DNA from: Doris montereyensis
Taxonomy: Eukaryota; Mollusca; Gastropoda; Nudibranchia; Dorididae
DNA length: 64,000 nucleotides
Assembly (NCBI GenBank): GCA_037039925.1
Contig: JAXRKP010000695.1
Coordinates: 110,001-174,000 of the forward strand
Reading direction: 5' to 3'
Below are positions 19,335 through 45,872 of this stretch, piece by piece. The notes beneath the pieces are model-generated. The model had not been told where the DNA came from and did no database searches. It worked only from the letters and a program-made list of their open reading frames with translations. The position numbers were made by a program, and so were the translations under genes. Positions within the stretch are counted from its first letter, which is position 1. The number at the start of each line of letters is the position of its first letter.

Positions 19335-19755
19335 AGAGTAACAGTGGCGCAAATGAATACCTGAGAAAAAGCAAACACTAAAACAAAAAACACAAAAAAG
19401 ACACAATAAATAATAGTTTATAATAACAAGAGAGAAAACAAATCCAACCTGAAAATAGAAACCCAAGCTAAAAAGACGCCAGCACCAAGTTGAATTGTTC
19501 AACATGTATATAGTCAAAGCGATGCAAGAGCAGCTGAATCAATATACAAATATTATACAATATAATAAAAAGTGTAAAAATGCAAGGGAAACCACCCAAG
19601 GGTAGACTGAGTAGAAAATGGGAGAAAGACGTTGTCAAGGGATAAGCAGTGACCGTATCAGCCAAAGTCAAACAACTTGGGCCAAAATGAAACTGAGATC
19701 CACCATGCCATTTTTCTGACTATTATTCGCTGCCTCATGACTTAAAATGGGCTAA
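19335..19755. other. Unassigned stretch
   Basis: A-rich on plus; open frames on minus lack splice or family support. Confidence 0.5.
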
Positions 19756-19764
19756 GTCGTAAAT

Positions 19765-19925
19765 TAACACATATTTGAAGGGGTCAGCTCAACAGTGTGC
19801 CTGTGTCCATTTTCGTGAAAAACGAGATAATCCTTAGGAATAAAAAGGAAGTCATGCTTCCATAAGGTGTAAAAATGATATGATGAAAATACATCATGTT
19901 CTAGCCGCTTGAAACTTGGAATTCC
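19765..19925 (+). repeat. Dispersed family E copy 1
   Basis: TTGAAGGGGTCAGCTCAACA, GTGAAAAACGAGATAATCCT and AAAAATGATATGATGAAAAT match the reverse complement of 38945-39195 over about 160 bp. The family is unknown. Confidence 0.65.
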
Positions 19926-19967
19926 AAAGCCAGTTTTTTTCTCTATCTATTCCTTTGTATTTGTCTC

Positions 19968-20215
19968 ACCTTTGTTCCTACAGGGCTTCAATGTCATTGT
20001 ATGTCATTATTTATCACTTTCCCACATACCCTTTGTTCCTACAGGGCTTCAATGTTATTGTATGTCATTATTTATCACTTTCCACATACCCTTTGTTCCT
20101 ACAGGGCTTCAATGTCATTGTATGTCATTATTTATCACTTTCCACATACCCTTTGTTCCTACAGGGCTTCAATGTTATTGTATGTCATTATTTATCACTT
20201 TCCACATGCCCTTTG
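19968..20215. repeat. 60-bp minisatellite, 4 copies
   Basis: The unit contains CCTTTGTTCCTACAGGGCTT, CAATGTTATTGTATGTCATT and ATTTATCACTTTCCACATAC. It is twenty codons long, so all plus frames stay open. Copies are almost identical. Confidence 0.95.
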
Positions 20216-20334
20216 CCTCACTGTTTGTCTTGGAACTGACACATAATATGTCTTGGCTTATACAATTAGATAATCCCAATCCAACACAAAAGGGCTCTTA
20301 CGTCTGTATTTCTTTTCTTAAAATTTTCTCAACA

Positions 20335-20815
20335 CTGTGACAAATGACTTTGCGCCATAACAGACCATGACAAATTACTTTGGGCCATGACAGACCGTGA
20401 CAAATGACTTTGGGCCATGACAGACTGTGACAAATGACTTTGGGTCATGACAGACGGTGACAAATTACTTTGGGCCATGACACACCGTGACAAATTACTT
20501 TGTGCCATGACACACCGTGACAAATTACTTTGGGCCATGACAGACCGTGGCAAATGACTTTGGGCCATGACAGATCATGACAAATGACGTTGGGCCATGA
20601 CAGACCGTGACAAATGGCGTTGGGCCATGACAGACCGTGACAAATTACTTTGGGCCATGACAGACCATGACAAATTACTTTGGGCCACGACAGACTGTGA
20701 TAAATTACTTTGGGCCATGACAGACCGTGACAAATGACTTTGGGCCATGGTAGACCGTAACAAATGACTTTAGGTTGCCATGACAGACCGTGACAACTGA
20801 CTTTGGGCCATAATG
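20335..20815. repeat. 30-bp minisatellite, about 16 copies
   Basis: The unit contains TGACAAATTACTTTGGGCCA and TGACAGACCG. The ten-codon period gives open minus frames of up to 154 codons. No protein evidence. Confidence 0.95.
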
Positions 20816-20914
20816 ACGGCAGCCCCTTGATGATATGTATAAAAAATTTAAAAAATGTTAATACAAAGATGGATTTATAGGCCATATCTTTGCACAAGTG
20901 CAGGCCCACTGACT

Positions 20915-21185
20915 GTACATCATTTATCTCCTAACAGGCTGTTTGCTTCAAAGTCCTTCTTAACTCCTTTGGGAGTATACAGTACAACAACCTGTTAGGT
21001 GCTTCGTACTGACACACTGACAGGATCTTTCTCTGGATACGACTATGTGCTCGTTCACACCCAAGTCGAGTGAGGAAGCAAAATGAAGTCACTTCCCCTA
21101 AGAGTGTAACGTCTTGAAAAAACACCAGGACCAGCCATGGGTTTAAACCTGTTTCATTGTGATCGCAAACTTCCAACATTGCAGC
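20915..21185 (-). mobile_element. SINE-2-like SINE with head, minus strand
   Basis: On the minus strand a head with B box AGGTTTAAACCC (about 21140) precedes GAAGTGACTTCATTTTGCTTC, CTCGACTTGGGTGTGAACGA and CAGTACGAAGCACCTAACAG, then GTATACTCCCAAAGGAGTTA. The body aligns throughout with 5822-6030 on plus. The central core resembles the other SINE-2 copies, but the 3' part differs, so this is best seen as a subfamily. Confidence 0.75.
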
Positions 21186-21835
21186 TTTTCTTCAATGACT
21201 GCCTATCATAAAAAGAAGCATCAACAAAAAAAACAGAAAATTCACATGTCAATGGAAAGAAAGAAAGCACCAACAGGAGAAAGCTGGACAAAAATCACCC
21301 AGAGAGATCACAGCCGGACATGTGTCCAGACAGTAAAACAGCTTAGAGCTCAATACCATATAATATACCAAGTGTTAAAATTTGCTAAATCATATATCAA
21401 TAAAATGTATCAAATGTTACAAAGAGCATCAAAGCACAAATCAACGACATTAATTTAGGAGATATGAAGAAAATCCCAACTCCATTAAAATATAACAAAA
21501 CACACAACAAAATGACTTAAAATTTTAGTGCTAAACCGTAAAAGCAAAAAATAAAAAACAATGGAGATGAATCAAAATAGAAAATATGTGCATGATATAG
21601 TAAAACATTACCACAATTCAGTAGTGCCACAAACAATACACCAAAGGGTACAACATATTCATTTGGTTTATTAACAACAATCAATGACAAATACATTGAA
21701 GGTTATTTGATACAGATAAGCAAGACAACGGAAGACAAAGGGGAAAAAAGAACTATATGTATTTGTGTTACATTCACACCTTAAATGACGACATCAATGA
21801 GTCATAATGTAAATAGAAACATTTCTCCCAAGATC
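21186..21835. other. Unassigned A-rich stretch
   Basis: A 99-codon open frame at 21159-21458 is low-complexity Lys/Gln-rich and has no splice context. Nothing else was seen. Confidence 0.5.
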
Positions 21836-21837
21836 TT

Positions 21838-22695
21838 TACGGCCATCAGGGCGCTACTAATCCAGTTTCTATAGCGGGAAGCAGCACGTGTTACAGATAT
21901 CAGCTATTTGACCGAATGCTAGTCTGTCGCAGATTTTAGTCCCAAGCTGATGCCCCTACCCATGTGCACTTTAATTGAGTGGGGAAGATGAGTATCCTTT
22001 CCACCCCCATGTGCATTTCAATTATGTGGAAAATTCAGTGCCCCTTTCCCCCATGTGCACCTCAATTATGTGGAAAATTCAGTGTCCTTTCCCCCATGTG
22101 CACCTCAATTATGTGGAAACTTCAGTGTTCCTTTCCCCATGTGCACCCTCAATTATGTGGAAAATTCAGTGTTCCTTTCCCCCATGTGCACCTCAATTAT
22201 GTGGAAACTTCAGTGTCCTTTCCCCATGTGCACCTCAAATATGTGGAAAATTCAGTGTTCCTTTCTACCATGTGCACCTCAATTATGTGGGAAATTCAGT
22301 GTTCCTTTCTACCATGTGCACCTCAATTATGTGGGAAATTCAGTGTTCCCCCATGTGCACCCCTCAAATATGTGGGAAATTCAGTGTTCCCCCATGTGCA
22401 CCTCAATTATGTGGGAAATTCAGTGTTCCTTTCTACCATGTGCACCTCAATTATGTGGGAAATTCAGTGTTCCCCCATGTGCACCTCAATTATGTGGGAA
22501 ATTCAGTGTTCCCCATGTGCAGCTCAATTATGTGGGAAATTCAGTGTCCTTTTCACCATGTGCACCTGAATTTAATGGGTAAATGAGCGTGCCTTTCCCA
22601 CGAAATGACAATGGTAGACCCAGCATTACCAATCTTGAACCCAGGACTTCATAACCATAAGTCTGGCAACCTTACCATCTGCCTACCGATGCGAC
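21838..22695 (-). mobile_element. SINE-2 copy inflated by an internal array, minus strand
   Basis: The right part (22585-22690) holds the head with B-box region TCTTGAACCCAGGACTTC on plus. The left part (21870-21965) holds the 3' half: TTTCTATAGCGGGAAGCAGC, TGCTAGTCTGTCGCAG and GTCCCAAGCTGATG. Between them the CATGTGCAC...GAGTATCCTTTCC segment of the SINE body is amplified into a 45-bp array (21985-22580). Confidence 0.8.
21985..22580. repeat. 45-bp minisatellite, about 13 copies, inside the SINE
   Basis: The unit contains CCATGTGCACCTCAATTATG, TGGGAAATTCAGTGTTCCTT and TCTAC. The edges are recognisable SINE-2 body, so the founder unit is SINE sequence. Some copies lack TTTCTA, giving 39-40 bp units. 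Long plus-strand open frames here are artefacts. Confidence 0.9.
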
Positions 22696-22699
22696 AAGC

Positions 22700-24588
22700 C
22701 GCAATATCAACTGTGATAAGTTAGTAATGAGCGTAATTCTTTCTTTACCCTTTATCAACTCATAATTCTTTTTAATTATAATAAAACTGGGTTAATTTAT
22801 CACAAAGCATTGTAGACTGTAAGAGAAAGTAGATAAAAGATTTGAAATGTAATAAACTGAAGTTGAAAAGCATTTGTTTTACATTATTAGAAATTAAATC
22901 GCGTTGATTAGGTGTAAACACACTTCAAATATCAAGCTTTAAGACATCTGTAATATAAAGTATAATAATTGGTATAAATAGGTTTGTAGGACATATGCAA
23001 AATGTACTGTCATGTTCAAAAATATATAAGACATCAAAATGTTATTTCATTTGTGACAGAAAAATGGTTGCACATGCAAGCACCAAAGAGTTTGTATAAA
23101 TAAGATGTACAATAATATAATTTGCTCACACAAGCACCAAAGAGCTTGTAAAAATAAGATGTACAATAATGTGTTTTCTGCCCTTAAAGGCAAAATCTGT
23201 TTGAATAGAAATGTGCACACCATTAAACACTAAAATATTTGTGTCATTATGTGAAAGAGGGCTGAAACTATCAAGCATAAATATGTCATATTGCATTTCA
23301 AAGTATCACCTTTTAGTAAGTTTAAGCTGGGAAATATTTGATTTGTAAGCTATGTATAATTTGTAAGCATTAATCACAAAAGTTATTGTGCCATCAAGCA
23401 TAAACATATTGCATTTTTGGGTATACAATTGCTTCTACCTTTTTTATTGGTACTTAAAGTTTACCAACATGTAGCAAAGAGACAAAGATTTTTGCCTTAT
23501 TGAGAGCAAACAAAATGAATGCGCTCAAAAACAAAGAAGTAAACTTTTAGATGACCTTATTTCCTTCCTGCTGCTATCAAAGTTATTTTTCAACTCAAAG
23601 AAATGCCAATGTCGGACAAACGATGTTACTATGACAATAGAAATACTTAATAACTTTTTTCAAATAAAAACAAATTCTTATTTTAGGAACTTTACTAAAA
23701 AAAATCGAATTGAATGACATCAATGGCGTTACAAATTTCCTAAGAACGTTGACAACAACATCTATTGTAAAAGAGATGTCAGATACTGATGATAAATCAG
23801 TTGGCGGAGACTACCAACAAAAATAAATCATTTACATGAAATGAATATTCACACAAATTAATGCTTAGCTTGCCTGTCAAATAAGAAACTTCCGTAAGAC
23901 CAGAGATGAATTTGTTTGCCAGTGTAACAAACATTCAACACATCCACAATGCCAAAGGTCAGGACATTTTTGTAAATAAGACACAAATTCAACACATCCA
24001 GAGTGCCAAAGGTCAGGGCACTTTTGTAAGTAAGACAAAAGCAAAGGAAGAAAAGGTATAACATTATAATGGTCTGAGATCTCTCTATGGTGAAGTCAAC
24101 ATTATAGGTATCAACCCTGAACCAATCGCATGTAAAGCGTGGAATAAAACAAACAAAAACACAAAAGATTAAAATAAGAGAAGACTAGCTTAAGTTACAG
24201 TAATTAAAAGTTGTTGGTCTACAAGGTAAACCGTTCCGTTAAAAGTTTCTCAGTTTTAAAAGCTTCTCTTATACTGTAAAGCCACAAATTTGAAGATTCT
24301 TACTGCTATACACATGGAGTTTTAGCCTGTGAGCTTGCAATGGAATTTCATCTTGCATGATTATTTGCTGTTGTCATTGTTGTCTTAATATTGATCACAG
24401 CTATCTATAGACATGACCTTAAGAAAACCACTCATGAGCTAAAAAACATTTAAAGGAAAGACTAGCCAACATCTCACCAGGTGTAATAAACAAGACTCCA
24501 ATCAATAAGAACTGCTATGACTAAAAAGCCCAAAAAAATGACAGACCAATAAAATATGGTTAAACTATATAAGTATTATACAAACCAT
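22700..24588. other. Unassigned AT-rich stretch with two short tandem duplications
   Basis: No gene recognised. GCACCAAAGAG.TTGTA with AATAAGATGTACAATAAT occurs twice at about 23080-23170. CAACACATCCA...TGCCAAAGGTCAGG.CA occurs twice at about 23935-24020. Otherwise single-copy. Confidence 0.55.
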
Positions 24589-24589
24589 A

Positions 24590-24747
24590 GGAGTTACTAG
24601 ACAAGTTATGTCTCCTTAGATACAAACCAGGAGTTACTAGACAAGTTGCGTCTCCTTAGATACAAACCAGGAGTTACGGGACAAGTTACGTCTCCTTAGA
24701 TACAAACCAGGAGTTACTAGACAAGTTACGTCTCCTTAGATACAAAC
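24590..24747. repeat. 40-bp minisatellite, 4 regular copies
   Basis: The unit contains GAGTTACTAGACAAGTTATG and TCTCCTTAGATACAAACCAG. It continues to the right in broken form within the mosaic segment 24748-25137. Confidence 0.9.
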
Positions 24748-25137
24748 CAGCTTTATATCAACGAGTTGATCAAATTCAGGAGTTACCGAGACAAGATGGA
24801 AGTCTTTATAAACCAGGAGTTACTAGACAAGTTATCTAACAAATAGAAATTATATGGTCTCCTTAGATACAAACCAGGAGTTACTAGATATTGAGTTAGA
24901 TACAAACCAGGGGTTACTAGACAAAGTTATCCTTATACAAAGAGTTAGAGTTGCCTTAGATACAAACCAGGAGTTATACAAAAGATGGAGTTTAGACAAA
25001 GATGGAATACAAATGGGTTACTAGACAAGTTATGTCTTAGATACAAACCATGATGGGAGTCTCCTTTACAAACCAGGAGTTAGACAAGTTATGCCTTATA
25101 CAAAAGGATGGAGACAAGGTCTTTAGATACAAAGCCC
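24748..25137. other. Mosaic segment: 40-bp array interleaved with the next single-copy flank
   Basis: Blocks matching 25138-25445 in order alternate with array pieces. They include AGCTTTATATCAACGAGTTG, GATGGAAGT.TTTATA, TTATCTAACAA.TAGAAATT, GATATTGAGTT, CTTATACAAAG.GTTAGAGTT, AAGATGGAGTTT, CAAAGATGGAAT, AAATGGGTTA and ATGCCTTATACAAA. The flank itself is intact immediately to the right. Confidence 0.8.
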
Positions 25138-25450
25138 CAGCTTTATATCAACGAGTTGTCACATTCAAATGAGACCAGCTATATACAAAGATGGAAGTTT
25201 ATATATATTAGTTACACCTTATCTAACAATAGAAATTATATGGGCTAGCTAAACCTTATTGATATTGAGTTTAAATGACCCAGTTATATCTTATACAAAG
25301 GTAGAGTTGTCATTATACAAAGATGGAGTTTCAAAGATGGAATTTAAATGGGTTAGCTATTTTATACAATGATGGAGTTTAAATGGGTTAGCTATGCCTT
25401 ATACAAAGATGGAGGGAAGGTGTTTCCTAGGTCAGCTATGACATGGAGAA
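25138..25450. other. Intact flank of the mosaic segment
   Basis: AT-rich, with loose internal repeats of ATACAAAGATGGAGTTTAAA and GGGTTAGCTAT. No coding potential seen. Confidence 0.6.
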
Positions 25451-25564
25451 TAAAATCTACATCAGTGCTTGCCCAAAATGTGGCACGCATGCACCATAAT
25501 CAGTATGCAAGCCATGTCTGTCAATAAGTGGAGACTAAAGATCTGGCCGAAATGCAATGCTGGA

Positions 25565-25815
25565 GTGACTTGCCCAGTACCTGGCACATGGAAATAAATC
25601 AACTGCCCAGTCCCTGGCACATGGAAATAAACCAACTGCCCAGTACCTGGCACATGGAAATAAATCAACTGCCCAGTCCCTGGCACATGGAAATAAACCA
25701 ACTGCCCAGTCCCTGGCACATGGAAATAAACCAACTGCCCAGTCCCTGGCACATCGAAATAAACCAACTGCCCAGTCCCTGGCACATGGAAATAAACCAA
25801 CTGCCCAGTCCCCCA
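25565..25815. repeat. 33-bp minisatellite, about 7 copies
   Basis: The unit contains TGCCCAGTCCCTGGCACATG and GAAATAAACCAAC. The period of 11 codons leaves frames open on both strands (100-118 codons). No sign of a real protein. Confidence 0.95.
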
Positions 25816-25819
25816 CATC

Positions 25820-26312
25820 AGACAGTTTGAGAAATACTGATCTACATGAGCTAGCTATCCCACATAGATGGTCTACTTCCAAAAGATGTAAATAAAAATG
25901 GAAGGAAAATACTTTTGTCTAACAATAAGGTTATATTCAGTGGGTTAAGTCTCATGCAAATATGACCAACAATTGACTAGTTTTGTCTGCATCAAATAAA
26001 TAGAATTTTGCTTTCTTTACTATTCCACTTTTACATCAGATAAATTTCAAGTGTAATCAAGTTAGAAAAGAGAGTATTCACTTGATCTGTACATGACAAG
26101 CTAAGCTGCAAAAAGTGGAAAAGAATCAGCTCTGTGAGTGTTTTAATAAAGAAATCTACAGAGGACAAGGAATAATACTGCAGTAAACTGACAGTTAATG
26201 AAGAAAGACATGCAGGTGGTCATGAAAAGCCTTAGTAGAGAACAAGACAAGACAGGACAGAGAACTTCATTGCAAACGGGTACGCAGCCCAAAATAATTT
26301 CTCTGTCCTGTC
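25820..26312. other. Unassigned stretch
   Basis: Single-copy AT-rich DNA; nothing recognised. Confidence 0.5.
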
Positions 26313-26315
26313 CTG

Positions 26316-26585
26316 AGGGACTTTGTAGTCCAGAGGCAAGGTGTCAGTCTCTCAACCAAAAGATCGTGGGTTCAAGCCCCAGCAGGAGGAAAAGTTTTCT
26401 GAGTAAAACCTCAAACCCCCAGGTAGGTGGATCGACGGAGCATAAAAAGGAGGTCCTGAGTGCGGATCACAAGACTTGATACACGTTACAGATCCCTTTG
26501 GCAATGCGGGCAAAATTTTAAATCCTACCAAAACCCCCAGGATTACCTCAGTTATGAATGTGGGTAAATCAAAATCAAAATCTGT
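26316..26585 (+). mobile_element. SINE-A copy, full length, plus strand
   Basis: This is the best-preserved copy. The head GTAGTCCAGAGGCAAGGTGT (A-box region) and B box GGGTTCAAGCCCC (about 26370) are followed by GGTAGGTGGATCGACGGAGC, AAAAAGGAGGTCCTGAGTGC, CAGGATTACCTCAG and GAATGTGGGTAAATC. The tail is AAAATC repeats. The length is about 270 bp. Confidence 0.9.
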
Positions 26586-26589
26586 CCTG

Positions 26590-27045
26590 TCCTGCTTTGT
26601 TCCTCTTCTCTTAGGCCTTTTCATGAGTATCTCTATGTTCTTCTTTATATAAAGAATCTTACTACAATAATACATGTATAAGTGTTCCCAAAAGGTATTT
26701 CAATAAACGAGCATATCATAATAAAATTGTTTTATCAAATATGAAAGTTTTGTTGAGACAATCTGAAAAATGTTTTTCTTTAACTTTCTTAATAAATAGC
26801 AATTTGCTGTTTTTGTTTTCCTTTTTCTCTTTATAAATTTTCAATTGTTGTTTATTAACAAGCAGTGCCATTATAGAAAACTAACTCGGGCCATACAAAC
26901 TTCAATGACTCTCTTCTACGTCTAGTTTCCCTCAACTTATGAAAAACTCAGAATGAACGTAATAACTGTAACATAGAAATCTAAGAAGGAAAAGCTTTGA
27001 AATATCACAGAGAAAAATTACACCATCCAGAGGATTTGAAATAAG
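26590..27045. other. Unassigned stretch
   Basis: Single-copy AT-rich DNA; nothing recognised. Confidence 0.5.
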
Positions 27046-27047
27046 GA

Positions 27048-27680
27048 CAAAACAGTTTGTGCACTCTGTAAAATTGTGCACTTGGTACTTTAATACACTC
27101 TGTAAAATTGTGCACTTGGTACTTTAATTTACACTCTGTAAAATTGTGCACTTGGTGATTTAATACACTCTGTAAAATTGTGCACTTGGTGATTTAATAC
27201 ACTCTGTAAAATTGTGCACTTGGTGATTTAATACACTCTGTAAAATTGTGCACTTGGTGATTTAATACACTCTGTAAGATTGTGCACTTGATAATTTGAT
27301 GCACTCTGTAAAATTGTGCACTAGGTGATTTAATGCACTCTGTAAGATTGTGTACTTGGCAATTTGATGCACTCTGTAAAATTGTGCACTTGGTGATTTA
27401 ATACACTCTGTAAAATTGTGCACTTGGTGATTTAATACACTCCGTAGGATTGTGCACTTTGTAATTTAATGCACTCTGTAGGATTGTGCATTTAGTAATT
27501 TAATGCACTCTATTAGATTGTGCACTTGGTAATTTAATGCACTCTATAAGTTTGTGCACTAGTCAATTTAATGCACTTTGTAAGATTGTGCACTGGGTAA
27601 TTGAATGCACTCTGTGAACTTGAGCACTTGGTAATTTAATGCACTCTTTAAGATTGTGCACTGGGTAATTTGTTGCACTT
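27048..27680. repeat. 34-bp minisatellite, about 18 copies
   Basis: The unit contains AATACACTCTGTAAAATTGT and GCACTTGGTGATTT. Copies on the left are nearly identical; those on the right diverge (TAAGATTG, GCACTAGGT), a gradient typical of a decaying array edge. Confidence 0.95.
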
Positions 27681-27684
27681 TTTT

Positions 27685-28495
27685 CCTCATAATGAACCTA
27701 CACAAAATGTGGTACACTATGAAAGTTATGAAACTAGAAATCCCTTTCAAGCACCAAGTGATCACATCAAATTTGAGTGGAAAACACACAAAACAACATT
27801 TGCAATCTTCATTGCAATACATCTATTTTTACCAAAGACAGCAGCACCTTTGGATATATAGCAATCTTTTCTTGCAACCACTAAATACTGTCAAAAAAAA
27901 AAACAAAACAAATATTTAGAAAGCATTTCTCATAAACAAAATAAATAACGTTTCCAAAAAGAGAATTTCAAATTGCATTTCACAGGTTCTTGTTAAGTCC
28001 TCACGTCCACCATAGGGTGTAATCTAAAGATTTTTTTTTCAAAATAACATCTTATATTGAAAGGAGTGTTCCGCCAAGGAAATGAAAGAAAATGAATTAG
28101 TTATGTGTGACTATGCTGCAACATGCATGACATGTGAGAAATTTGATCCTTTTTTTTTTTTTTATCACTTGTACTGAAGGCCTTCCAATTTCATTGCTTT
28201 TTTCACCTATAATTCAAGAAAAAAAACCAACATAATTTTTGTCGATACAATTTAAATATTATGACATAAACAACAATAAGTGACGATAAGTCCATCATGG
28301 AAGACAGAACAAAAACATGTTGTTCAACGTCATAGCTACAATCCTTCATTAGATAGCCAATGAGCAATATCTACACACTGACACAGATCATCCTTGCCTC
28401 TATTTGCTATCTCATTCTTAGAAATATCTTTCTTACTGCTACCCCTTGACATATTCCTTTGTGCCTATTAGTACTACCCCTGTCCTCCGCTCTTT
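27685..28495. other. Unassigned stretch
   Basis: AT-rich single-copy DNA downstream of the hydrolase gene. Open frames of about 60-90 codons lack support. Confidence 0.5.
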
Positions 28496-28499
28496 GATT

Positions 28500-28690
28500 T
28501 CATTTTCTCTACGCTGTTATTTCACCTCAGCTTCTGCTCTTCCTTTTGACATCATACTGTGGGATGGCTTTGAAAGAGTGTAGACATTACTTGTTTGTTG
28601 TCTGACAAAAGATTATACCCAAACCGTCACGTTTTTATTTTGTCTTCTCTTTGGTGGAGTTGTCACTTATTGTCATTGATCATATTTGAC
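28500..28690. repeat. Dispersed family F copy 1
   Basis: CTTCCTTTTGACATCATACT, GTTTGTTGTCTGAC, CCGTCACGTTTTTATTTTGT and GTGGAGTTGTCACTTATTGT are shared in order with 58690-58860. The family is unknown. Confidence 0.65.
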
Positions 28691-28845
28691 TTCACTCCAC
28701 CGTAGATCGTTTTGCGTTGAAAGAATATTAATGACATAACTACTCAGAGCAGCACATATTTGAAAGACCAGCCATTGCTATAAAAAAGAACGTTTAAACA
28801 CATAGAAAACAACAATCACACAACATGATAACCCAGTCACTGATT

Positions 28846-43208
<14,363 letters not shown>

Positions 43209-43214
43209 CCTGAC

Positions 43215-43635
43215 TGTAGGTTGACTGAAATGTAAGAAAACCGTACAGTGGTCTCCGCCTATGGGGCTGCCGACCCTCCAAACAAAAAAAAAGTGGCCTC
43301 TTAGCCGGAAGGTCTCCTAGTTGAATGTATGGGGTGAAGCCTGAAAAATCATTAATTAATGTTTAAGGGTCAGACCTTTATGCCTAGAGTTCAGATTTGA
43401 ATCAAGAAGAAGAAGGAGGAGGTATAAAGAAAGAGGAGGAAGAACGAAGCATTGTACATGACATATCTTAACAATTTCATAACACTAGAAAGCTGTTGCA
43501 TCAAGCGTTTCTATTGTGTTTTTGATCCAAACCATCATTTCTTTACCATAATTTCAGTAAAAGCATGATTCTTGTCAGCATCAATTATGGTGGCGCCTTT
43601 GATCTAGTCAAGATGATCCAATATTGGGGACTAAT
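43215..43635. other. Unassigned stretch upstream of exon 1
   Basis: Probably 5' intron or promoter-proximal DNA of the hydrolase gene. No TATA or CpG cluster stands out. Confidence 0.45.
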
Positions 43636-43637
43636 TT

Positions 43638-44036
43638 GCAAGTGTTGCATGTAGATGTGAATTGTAAGTGTTGCATGCAGATGTGAATTGTAAGTGTTGC
43701 ATGTAGATGTGAATTGTAAGTGTTGCATGCAGATGTGAATTGTAAGTGTTGCATGCAGATGTGAATTGTAAGTGTTGCATGCAGATGTGAATTGTAAGTG
43801 TTGCATGCAGATGTGAATTGTAAGTGTTGCATGCAGATGTGAATTGTAAGTGTTGCATGCAGATGTAAGTGTTGCATGCAGAGATGTGAATTGTAAGTGT
43901 TGCATGCAGAGATGTGAATTGTAAGTGTTGCATGCAGAGATGTGAATTGTAAGTGTTGCATGCAGAGATGTGAATTGTAAGTGTTGCATGCAGATGTGAA
44001 TTGTAAGTGTTGCATGCAGATGTGAATTGTAAGTGT
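43638..44036. repeat. 26-bp minisatellite, about 15 copies
   Basis: The unit is GTGTTGCATGCAGATGTGAA plus TTGTAA; four adjacent copies have an extra GA. Three minus frames stay open through it; these are artefacts. Confidence 0.95.
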
Positions 44037-44057
44037 CAATCGCATCGTTCACCTAGA

Positions 44058-44165
44058 CCAGTGGTCGTCAACCTATTTTTCACTTTCACACACTTTTAGT
44101 ACTTTTGTGTATCCAAATTTCCTTACCACCACCAAACCAAATCTTTGAGGTTTACCATGAACTAA
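44058..44165 (+). mobile_element. hAT-like terminal fragment
   Basis: CAGTGGTCGTCAACCTATTT followed by TTCACTTTCACACACTTTTAG resembles the CAGTGGTTCTCAACCTTTTT ends of hAT elements. No inverted partner was found nearby. Confidence 0.4.
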
Positions 44166-44169
44166 TGTT

Positions 44170-45085
44170 TTTTTTTTTTAAAGAAACACATGTGCTCAGA
44201 TCATGTTTACTTTCTGTTTCATTTATTTTCTTTTTTAGAATTTATTTCCCAAAGATAATCACTACATCAATGGTGAGATACTCTAACAATACGGTAATGA
44301 ATGAATTGAAAACTGTCTTACGCCAAATGGGCATGTATATGGATGGGTGTGTTAGGATATAGTAGCGGGGTTGCTGAAGCTGTGTTTTAAAAAATATATA
44401 TTTTTATGTAGATTTTGTTTGCACGATGGGGGGTCATCCACTAAGTGCATTAATTCTAGATCTAGTATTTTGTAATCAATGTGATCTGATCTCCATCTAG
44501 ATATAGATCTAATATAGTCTGGAGATGTCCACTGAGGTTTTGGATACTTAAATAATGCATGAGAATGTGATACCATGGTCTTGATTTATTGAGAAAGATC
44601 GAATTTTGCACAGAATCTATATAGATCTAGATCTAGATCTAAATAATAAATGCACTCGATCCAGATCTATTCATTACCGGTATAACATTCATTTATTTAA
44701 CAAGAGCCCACAAAGAAATATCACTTACATTCTCTGGGATGGATGAGTGCTTCCTCAATGTGCAACTCCCGGAAATCTATTATTCTTATACAGTTGACTT
44801 CGAGTTCATTATCAATCACGTATGCAAATGCACCATGTCAAGTCCAGATGAGCCGATCCAGCCAACCGCCTCGCTGGAAACGCTTCATTAGCCAACCAAA
44901 GCAGATGGGTTCAAAGGTTAAGTTATTATTTCAGATTGAAGGATTCACCTTTTATCTATGACCTCCTGTTCCTACAACATGCACAAAGGTCAAGGCGATC
45001 TATGCCGTCTAAACACAAATTCAATGTAGTTTGGAGACGAGATTTGAGTGATAATGAAAGAAAACTAAAAACAGATTTCTAGCCT
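44170..45085. other. Unassigned stretch
   Basis: AT-rich, with a local AGATCTAGATCTAG repeat at about 44610-44680. No exon recognised. Confidence 0.5.
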
Positions 45086-45089
45086 ATCA

Positions 45090-45091
45090 CC

Positions 45092-45157
<66 letters not shown>

Positions 45158-45397
45158 AGATCATTGCATTAGTCATTGCATTAGTCCACAGAACACTAAA
45201 ACAAGAGAGAGAGTGTTCTGTGAGAGAGAGAGGAGAAAGTCCACCAAATCATTCCATGTAGTAGGCTGTCTCCACTAGAACACTAAACGTTTTTTAGTAA
45301 TCTGCTGTGTCATGCCTGGGCTTAACTTTATCTCCATGTAGTAGGCTCTCTCCTCTCTTACTCTCTCTCTCTCTTTGTCTCTCTCTTTCTAATTATG

Positions 45398-45454
<57 letters not shown>

Positions 45455-45745
45455 GTCACTCTCTCATCCTCTGCCTTTTTTTCTTCTTCTCCTCTCTCTC
45501 TTCTGCTCCTCTTCCTCTTTTTCTTCTTCTTCTTCTCTCTCTCTTCTCCTTCGACTATCTCCTCGTCCTCCTCTCATCCTCTGCCTTTTTTCTTCTTCTC
45601 CATCGTCATCCTTCTGCTCCTCTTCCTTTTTCTTTTTTTCTTCTTCTTCTTCTTCTTCTTCTTCTTCTTCTTCTTCTTCTTCTTCTTCTTCTTCTTCTTT
45701 CTTCTTCTTCTTCTTCTTCTTCTTCTTCTTCTCTATGATATTTTC
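45090..45745. repeat. (GA)n, (CT)n and (TTC)n simple-sequence block
   Basis: A GA tract (45090-45152), a short unique segment, then CT-rich and TTC-rich tracts to 45735. A phrase CATCCTCTGCC, then TTTTTTCTTCTTCTCC, occurs twice, showing a local duplication. Confidence 0.95.
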
Positions 45746-45872
45746 CATTCTCAATTTCTCGAGAGATCAGTGTCAGTGTAATTAATCATGCCAAAACACT
45801 TAACAAAGTAACATAATATTAATACTGTAGGCCTACTCACGGTATACATTACCAGTGTAGCTTATTTTACGT

